Source: an uncultured Lachnospiraceae bacterium (GTDB lineage: Bacteria > Bacillota > Clostridia > Lachnospirales > Lachnospiraceae). Taken from it: a stretch of DNA of 46,119 bases. Below the pieces are notes generated by a model. It was not told the DNA's origin and made no database searches. It saw nothing but the letters and a program-made list of their open reading frames with translations. Location of the stretch: positions 1 to 46,119 of the forward strand of contig UQLY01000020.1 of assembly GCA_900542015.1 (NCBI GenBank), read 5' to 3'. Shown here piece after piece: positions 41,202 to 46,119 of this stretch (position 1 is the first letter of the stretch; every line of letters starts with the position of its first letter). A program made the position numbers and the translations under genes.

Positions 41202-41972
41202 CTACTGAACCGGCAGGAAAAACTTTACAAAATCTGCCGCCCAGGAATAATAAAACGGCACCTCTTTTTTTAACAGTTCGCTGATAGTCTCATAATCAGC
41301 CGCAGACAACTCTCCCACCTTCTGATAAAGACTTCCATAGGCTTCCGTTTTTCCCACGGCAACAGCCGCCCTTGCCGAATCCCCGATCGCAAGATAATCC
41401 CCGATCGCCATGGCTCCTGCGGAAAATCCTCCGACAGCAAACGCGCCCAGGGATACAAGCCCGACGCTGATCGCTCCCATCGCAATAAGCCCTACCGCAA
41501 GATTACCCGCGGCTAATAACCCTACTGCAATGGCGCCAATGGATACAAGTCCGACGGAACATATTCCCAGAGATAAAATCCCCACCGATGCGACGCCTAC
41601 GGAAACAATCCCCTTGGAGGCTACCCCCACCGCAATAATCCCCCGCGCCGTTCTGCCCAGCCCGATATTGATCTGCCACAAGGGGACGCCCCTGATTTTC
41701 CTTTTACTGGTCTTTTCAAAATAAAATCTTCCCGACGCCGCAGTATCGCCTTTTTGACTGCCGCTTTCGTCCTCTATCTCATCTTTTAACAAATAGTCCA
41801 GGGAACAATCAAAAAGCTTTCCTAACTGAATGATTTTATCCGTTTCCGGATAGGAGCCGTCTGATTCCCATTTGCTGATCGCCTGTCTGGAAACTCCCAG
41901 GATTTCCGCCAATTGCTCCTGGGTATAATTATTTTGTTTTCGCAGCTTTGATAGTTTATTGCCCAATGTCAT
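41202..41972 (-). CDS. XRE regulator with long glycine pentapeptide repeat
   Basis: A 256-residue protein. Residues 1-65 are a Cro/C1-type helix-turn-helix (LGNKLSKLRKQNNYTQEQLA, VSRQAISKWESDGSYPETDK). From about 111 to 195 a glycine falls at every fifth position, for example GIIAVGVASKGIVSVGVASV, with A/S and aliphatic residues between and almost no charge: about 17 repeats. The tail (about 215-256) is soluble-like. The repeat could form a compact solenoid or associate with the membrane. The family of HTH plus repeat exists in clostridia but its function is unknown to me. An inverted repeat lies in its promoter. Confidence 0.85.
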   Translation of the reverse strand: MTLGNKLSKLRKQNNYTQEQLAEILGVSRQAISKWESDGSYPETDKIIQLGKLFDCSLDYLLKDEIEDESGSQKGDTAASGRFYFEKTSKRKIRGVPLWQINIGLGRTARGIIAVGVASKGIVSVGVASVGILSLGICSVGLVSIGAIAVGLLAAGNLAVGLIAMGAISVGLVSLGAFAVGGFSAGAMAIGDYLAIGDSARAAVAVGKTEAYGSLYQKVGELSAADYETISELLKKEVPFYYSWAADFVKFFLPVQ

Positions 41973-41993
41973 AATGTCTTTCTCCTTTTTCGT

Positions 41994-42029
41994 TTATTTG
42001 CTCATAGTATATTTTTTACAGGCAAATAA
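41994..42029. promoter_or_regulatory. Inverted-repeat candidate operator of the XRE gene
   Basis: TTATTTGC (41994-42001) and GCAAATAA (42022-42029) form a perfect 8-bp inverted repeat with 20 bases between. A TATACT-like -10 (minus strand, about 42006-42011) lies within it. The XRE protein next door is the obvious candidate binder. Confidence 0.45.
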
Positions 42030-42076
42030 CGCTATCATCTTTCGATTTCTAAATGTAAAGTTGCGGTTGCATCCCG

Positions 42077-42853
42077 TTAAATACCGGTCAGGGCATTATT
42101 TTCTTCCAGCGCTTCCAGAAAGGACAGTTTTTTATGACGCCTGGTGATCTGCTCTGTAAAACGGGAAGAATATAACAGATATAGCGCATACACATAGGGC
42201 ATTCCCAGGTTTGTCTCCAAAAGAGAATTTACGATCAAGGTAATCAGCTTATCTGACCAGGAAACAATGGCTGCGCTGCGGATTCCTCCGATCAGCAAAG
42301 CTGCTTCCCACCCAAACTGAACCAGAATACCGATCGCCAGAATCCATCCGATGGGAATTTTCTGTTCCGGCTTCTGATGCCTTAAATTCCATAGGATCAC
42401 GCCCAGATAGCCTGCAAATAAGATCAACGCCATATATCCATGATAGGCTCCCGTGGTACGCTGAATGGTTATGAGGTCCTCCGTGCCCCCGAAGGTTGCG
42501 GCAAGCATGGGACAGCAGAACCACCACATTAAGATCAGCAACGACCACTCTTTCAGATTTTTATCACGGGATATCCACAGCCAGATCCACACAAAATTGG
42601 TAAAGCCATAGCTCATGCTCATCCATAATAATACCCAAAACAGGCTGTGCCCGTCACTGATACTGCGGGTATGGCATAATAAGTGAAATATTCCGTAATC
42701 TACGATCATGTACAGCACCCCTGCTGCCACTCCTACAACCACTGTCATATACTTTTTCTGTTTTAACAGCAAAACTGCCAGAAGTATTAAAAATGCCGTG
42801 TCCAAATAAATATACATGGGGCTGAATTGTCTTTGTGCTATAATCTCGTTCAT
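42077..42853 (-). CDS. Multi-pass membrane protein of unknown function
   Basis: A 258-residue protein with seven or eight predicted membrane segments, starting MNEIIAQRQFSPMYIYLDTA. Trp-rich segments such as YGFTNFVWIWLWISRD and LMWWFCCPMLAATFGG stand out. The ATG at 42853 follows GAGGAG; a longer frame lacks a ribosome site. No family is recognised. It lies 22 bases after the DUF2262 gene, so the two are likely one transcript. Confidence 0.75.
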   Translation of the reverse strand: MNEIIAQRQFSPMYIYLDTAFLILLAVLLLKQKKYMTVVVGVAAGVLYMIVDYGIFHLLCHTRSISDGHSLFWVLLWMSMSYGFTNFVWIWLWISRDKNLKEWSLLILMWWFCCPMLAATFGGTEDLITIQRTTGAYHGYMALILFAGYLGVILWNLRHQKPEQKIPIGWILAIGILVQFGWEAALLIGGIRSAAIVSWSDKLITLIVNSLLETNLGMPYVYALYLLYSSRFTEQITRRHKKLSFLEALEENNALTGI

Positions 42854-42875
42854 TTTTCTCCTCTTTTCATCAAAT

Positions 42876-43724
42876 TTACCGAACCTCAGCGCAAACAAAC
42901 TTACCGTTCGCATTGACATCCACATCGATCTCATGTCCGCCGAAAACAAATCCATCATCATAACCGATTGTATAAGAGCCATTCTGATTCACAAACAGGT
43001 ATTTCAATCGTCCTTTGAAAGCCTCGGCAAATTCCTCCGGTTTAGAAAAATATATTACACAGTCATCTTCATCCAAGCCCTCCAGCGCAGCTTCAAACAA
43101 TTCCGCATCAGACGCCATATACTCTCTGGTCTGTTGATCCTTATTATCAATATCCGTAATAAAGTCTCTGGCTGCTGCCAGCGGCTTTTTCCATGTTCGT
43201 TTCTGATTCCATTCCACTTCCACATAGATTCTAATCTCATGTCCGCTCATGCTATAACTTCCCTCAAACAACCCAACGCTTTTCTCCAGTTTCAGTTGTC
43301 CCAATACCTCGTCCTCCAAAAGAATTGGTGCAAGGTATTTTTCCTGTTTCTTATCTATCTTCGTGCCATGTATATCGCTTTCCAATACTTCTTTTACATA
43401 CAAAACAGAGGAAACGCCAAAATCATTTTTCACAAGCCTTCCCCGAACCTTATATATAACGCCATCTTTGTAAGTTTGAAAATATTCACCCGCTGCATCC
43501 TGCTTTTCATATTCTTCTATGGAGATAACCCATCGGATAATACCAGCCTTTTTCAGCATTTTATCCTCCGTAATGTCATATGCAGCTATAAGTGTACAAG
43601 AAATCACATAATACTTTTGGCTTTTGCTTAACATTGCTGCACCGCCTTCTCCGGTAAGAATATAATATAACTTCTCATCTTCTAAAAAATGATTATCCCT
43701 TTGATATTCTTCCTGTAAGTTCAT
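42876..43724 (-). CDS. DUF2262-domain protein
   Basis: A 282-residue soluble protein. The C-terminal half (about 140-282) matches DUF2262: LGQLKLEKSVGLFEGSYS, then the conserved ending YTIGYDDGFVFGGHEIDVDV. The N-terminal 135 residues form a separate beta-rich domain. Function unknown; such proteins occur scattered in Firmicutes and Bacteroidetes, sometimes near toxin-immunity loci, but no partner toxin is seen here. The ATG at 43724 is preferred over an upstream TTG. Confidence 0.75.
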   Translation of the reverse strand: MNLQEEYQRDNHFLEDEKLYYILTGEGGAAMLSKSQKYYVISCTLIAAYDITEDKMLKKAGIIRWVISIEEYEKQDAAGEYFQTYKDGVIYKVRGRLVKNDFGVSSVLYVKEVLESDIHGTKIDKKQEKYLAPILLEDEVLGQLKLEKSVGLFEGSYSMSGHEIRIYVEVEWNQKRTWKKPLAAARDFITDIDNKDQQTREYMASDAELFEAALEGLDEDDCVIYFSKPEEFAEAFKGRLKYLFVNQNGSYTIGYDDGFVFGGHEIDVDVNANGKFVCAEVR

Positions 43725-43771
43725 TTTATTTTGCCCTTTCAAAAATTTGATAAATTTTATTCACATATTGA

Positions 43772-43780
43772 ATTATAGCA
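43772..43780 (-). promoter_or_regulatory. Extended -10 promoter of the DUF2262 gene
   Basis: The minus strand reads TGCTATAAT (43772-43780), an extended -10 with no good -35. It lies about 48 bases before the ATG and is divergent from the hydrolase-TetR promoter. Confidence 0.5.
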
Positions 43781-43861
43781 CATTATGAATGGACTATGTG
43801 ATTCGATTTAACCGGTCCGTCTGCACCTGCATTTTTAAAGATGAATATAAATTTATTTTTG

Positions 43862-43907
43862 TTGACAATTAGAATAAAACACATTAAAATGAAACCAGTT
43901 TCATTTT
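43862..43907 (+). promoter_or_regulatory. Promoter and palindromic operator of hydrolase-TetR operon
   Basis: TTGACA (43862-43867), 17 bases, TAAAAT (43885-43890). Overlapping the -10 is a perfect palindrome with 10-base arms and a two-base centre (43886-43907; core ATGAAACCAGTTTCAT). A TetR-type repressor is encoded in the operon and is the likely ligand. Confidence 0.72.
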
Positions 43908-43924
43908 TAAGGAGCGCCTATATT

Positions 43925-44917
43925 ATGAACAAAGCCAGAAAACTGATTATAGAAGAAAATGAAATCTCCGAAATCGTTACTTTCTCTTTGGGGAAAATCC
44001 CGCAGAAAATTCTGATCGAAGGAAAAAGCAGAGACCTTCCCGTTGTTATCAATCTGCATGGCGGTCCGGGATCTCCCATCCCTTTTTCTGTAGGCTGCAG
44101 AGGTCTCTTTCCGATGTTTACGGAGCGTTTCATTATGGTATACTGGGACCAGTTAGGCTGCGGTATCAATAATTACAATTTGAAGGATCGGTTTACGGTA
44201 GAAGCTTTTGTAGAAATGACCACAGACTTGATCGCTGAAATCAAGACGCTTTTTCCTGCTAACAAGATAATTCTTTTTGGTATGTCATGGGGAAGCGTGC
44301 TCGCCTTAAAGTCTGTACAAAAGATTGGAAAAGAGGTAGACGCCGTTGTCGTCTGGGGACAGGTTTTAAGAAAGCTGTTTTTAAATGACGAAGTCTATGA
44401 AGCGTTGGAAAAAGCCGGATTTTCCGAAAGAAAAATGCAGCGGGTCCGGGCAATTACAACGGATCATTTTAGCGATAAAGACATGCAGTTTTTATCCGGA
44501 AGCATTCGCAAATATACCGACGGCTATACCAATCAAAAAGGTACGCCCGCGCCCGTGGGTTCTATTATCAGAGGATTGCTCACAAGCCCGGACTACAAAT
44601 TAAAGGACTTTAAGGCAATTATGATAAACGGCACATCCGCAAATACATGTCTATGGTCGGAGCTGTTAAAATTGGACCTGACTGAAGATCTTTCTAACGT
44701 AAATGTGCCCTATTATATTTTACAGGGCGATACGGATATCGTAACATCAACGTCGAATATCCTTAAAGTCGTAGAATCTGCGGGAAATTCCTATTTGAAC
44801 TGCCGTGTGATCGAAAATTCCGGACATATGCCGGGAAAAGAAGGTATGGATGCTGTATTTGAAACTTTACTGGACGTATCAAATTTGCAGGAGAGAATGT
44901 TAGTATGCCAAAAGTAA
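43925..44917 (+). CDS. Alpha/beta hydrolase, prolyl aminopeptidase-like
   Basis: A 330-residue alpha/beta hydrolase. The oxyanion motif HGGPGSP (about 42), the nucleophile elbow FGMSWGSVLAL (Ser near 121), a late Asp in LQGDTDIV and the His in ENSGHMPG make a full catalytic set. The HGGPG motif is that of proline iminopeptidases and related hydrolases. The ATG at 43925 has GGAGCG upstream; the upstream ATG at 43841 precedes the promoter. The TetR gene overlaps its end by 13 bases, so the hydrolase is probably the regulator's target and may act on its ligand. Confidence 0.88.
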   Translation: MNKARKLIIEENEISEIVTFSLGKIPQKILIEGKSRDLPVVINLHGGPGSPIPFSVGCRGLFPMFTERFIMVYWDQLGCGINNYNLKDRFTVEAFVEMTTDLIAEIKTLFPANKIILFGMSWGSVLALKSVQKIGKEVDAVVVWGQVLRKLFLNDEVYEALEKAGFSERKMQRVRAITTDHFSDKDMQFLSGSIRKYTDGYTNQKGTPAPVGSIIRGLLTSPDYKLKDFKAIMINGTSANTCLWSELLKLDLTEDLSNVNVPYYILQGDTDIVTSTSNILKVVESAGNSYLNCRVIENSGHMPGKEGMDAVFETLLDVSNLQERMLVCQK

Positions 44918-45570
44918 CAGAAGAATATATTGCCAATAAAAAGAAGCTCATTATAAAGGCGGCATATGAGCTGTGTGTGGAAAAAACCGTGAGCACCGTC
45001 ACAATGCAGGATATTATTGACCGCACCGGATTAAGTCAGGGAGGAATTTATCGCTTTTATCACGATATTGACGAAATATTTGCAGATATGCTAGTGGACA
45101 TGCGGAAGAGAGTTTCTATTAAAGATAAGGTTGATGAAATATTTGCAAAAGCGGATGAACTCTCAGCAAAAGAAATTACCGCCCGCATTTTTGATATGCT
45201 TGCAGATTTTATGTCAGAGGAACTGATGGGAATTGAAAAGATCGATTTTGAGCTATCGGTACTTGCTATGAATGCCCCTCATCGAATCGAAAAGATACTT
45301 GCCGGGGCTCACGGTGTCGGACATATGGAATACATCATGTCGCGCACCTCCGATTATTTTAAGCAAAAACTGCAAAAGGGAGAACTTCAGGCAAAGGTAA
45401 GTGAAACGGAACTTCTGACTTATATCTCATCCGCATTCTCCGGTATTCAAATGTGTTGTATTGTAAACAATTGCTACCGCAAAGGACCTATGGCAGAATA
45501 TTATCAGCCCAGAATGCTTTTACAGACGATGGCAAAGACTGTAAATTATCTTTTAGGAATGGAAGTCTGA
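44905..45570 (+). CDS. TetR-family transcriptional regulator
   Basis: A 221-residue repressor with an N-terminal helix-turn-helix (about 10-60; YELCVEKTVSTVTMQDIIDR and GLSQGGIYRFYHDIDEIFAD) and an all-helical ligand domain. GGAGAG precedes the ATG, which lies inside the end of the hydrolase gene. It very likely binds the ATGAAACCAGTTTCAT palindrome in the operon promoter. The ligand is unknown. Confidence 0.93.
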   Translation: MPKVTEEYIANKKKLIIKAAYELCVEKTVSTVTMQDIIDRTGLSQGGIYRFYHDIDEIFADMLVDMRKRVSIKDKVDEIFAKADELSAKEITARIFDMLADFMSEELMGIEKIDFELSVLAMNAPHRIEKILAGAHGVGHMEYIMSRTSDYFKQKLQKGELQAKVSETELLTYISSAFSGIQMCCIVNNCYRKGPMAEYYQPRMLLQTMAKTVNYLLGMEV

Positions 45571-45601
45571 ATGGTTTCAAAATTTACCTCTCAGTTGCCG
45601 C

Positions 45602-46042
45602 CTACACATCCAGCCACTGAATAAAAGCAGTTTTATCTGTACTGTTATATCCCGCATTTTTATAAAAATCTAATGTACTTTGTTCCTTTGAGCCTGTAAG
45701 TAACATCATTTTGTAGCAGTTTTGTTTCTCTGCTATAATCTTAGCATAATTTAAGCATTCCGTTGCATAACCCTTGCATCGATAATCTCCATGTGTAACA
45801 ACATTTTCCACAAAAGCATATGGTCTGACATTCCTGGTTAAATTAGGTATGATCACACATACACAAGATGCGACTATTTTATCATCTACCACATTCACTA
45901 ACAGATGATGATTGTCATCTTGTATGATTTGTTTCCACGTAGTTGTTAAATGCTCCGTAAATTCCGGCACAGACTTTTCATGTAAATATAAATATAATTC
46001 CAGTATCTCTTTTAAATCATCTTCTATAGCTTCTCGTACCAT
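45602..46042 (-). CDS. GNAT-family N-acetyltransferase
   Basis: A 146-residue acetyltransferase. The acetyl-CoA motif A can be read in NVVTHGDYRCKGYATECLNY (R-x-x-G-Y-A), followed by the motif B segment LDFYKNAGYNS. It begins MVREAIEDDLKEILELYLYL. AGGAAG precedes the ATG. The substrate is unknown. It converges with the TetR gene with a 31-base gap. Confidence 0.92.
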   Translation of the reverse strand: MVREAIEDDLKEILELYLYLHEKSVPEFTEHLTTTWKQIIQDDNHHLLVNVVDDKIVASCVCVIIPNLTRNVRPYAFVENVVTHGDYRCKGYATECLNYAKIIAEKQNCYKMMLLTGSKEQSTLDFYKNAGYNSTDKTAFIQWLDV

Positions 46043-46063
46043 ATCAGGCTTCCTCTCTTCGTC

Positions 46064-46092
46064 AGTTTAGTGTTAGCATCTAATTAGTACAA
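46064..46092 (-). promoter_or_regulatory. Candidate promoter of the GNAT gene
   Basis: The minus strand has TTGTAC (46087-46092), 17 bases, TAAACT (46064-46069), about 22 bases before the ATG. The -35 lies in the 20-base word repeated in inverted form at the window's left end. Confidence 0.5.
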
Positions 46093-46119
46093 AATAAAAT
46101 GAGTTATTCCCTTGAAATA

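Noticed and set aside
41202..43724. Defence island around the XRE, membrane and DUF2262 genes
   Set aside because: No nuclease, toxin, kinase or other recognised effector motif was found; a defence role would be a guess.
1..46119. tRNA, rRNA or CRISPR array
   Set aside because: No cloverleaf, conserved rRNA stretch or regularly spaced repeat-spacer pattern was noticed on either strand; a covariance-model scan would be decisive.

Overview
The window looks like a chromosomal segment of a spore-forming, anaerobic Firmicute of the Lachnospiraceae type. This rests on the presence of spoIIID, spoIID, spoIIQ and sipL, a two-subunit PyrD/PyrK dihydroorotate dehydrogenase, strong Shine-Dalgarno sites, and familiar clostridial gene pairs such as LemA with DUF2207. 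No rRNA, tRNA or CRISPR array was recognised.

Region 1 (1 to about 5,500) is most of an integrative and mobilizable element, all on the minus strand. In order of transcription it carries an excisionase-like protein, a tyrosine integrase, a MobC-like relaxosome protein, a RepA-like AAA ATPase, a TnpV-like protein and a MobV relaxase, with a hairpin-rich candidate oriT upstream of mobV. Its integrase end abuts the intact terminator of guaA. The other end lies outside the window.

Region 2 (5,500 to 18,900) is housekeeping: guaA with a textbook promoter, a MATE exporter, an NAD-dependent epimerase, the trkA-trkH potassium uptake operon, spoIIID, a YjbR-like protein, an NlpC/P60 cell-wall hydrolase, an FKBP/trigger-factor-like lipoprotein, a DUF1934 protein, and ispE coupled to a GntR regulator.

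Region 3 (18,900 to 32,200) mixes sporulation, pyrimidine synthesis and cell-wall synthesis. A 137-bp near-perfect palindrome sits between ispE and sipL. The sipL gene appears to have a sigma-E promoter inside the loop of the terminator hairpin that closes the pyrC-pyrK-pyrD operon. Then come a PrcB-domain lipoprotein, plsC, a ddl-murF operon headed by a GH9-like lipoprotein, an amidohydrolase, spoIIQ with a candidate sigma-F promoter, and spoIID with a candidate sigma-E promoter. SpoIID and SpoIIQ both appear to lack expected catalytic residues.

Region 4 (32,200 to 46,119) is more accessory: a calcium-loop protein of unknown role, an ECF-like sigma/anti-sigma pair, a frameshifted lemA with its DUF2207 partner, an AraC-regulated ABC-2 exporter, ogt, an XRE regulator with a long glycine-every-fifth-residue repeat, a membrane protein and a DUF2262 protein of unknown role, a hydrolase-TetR operon with a clear palindromic operator, and a GNAT acetyltransferase.

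The most striking non-gene structures are the nested sigma-E promoter/terminator/Shine-Dalgarno arrangement before sipL and the long palindrome at 18952-19088. No complete, obviously new multi-gene system was seen. All promoter, operator and att calls are made by eye from consensus matches.
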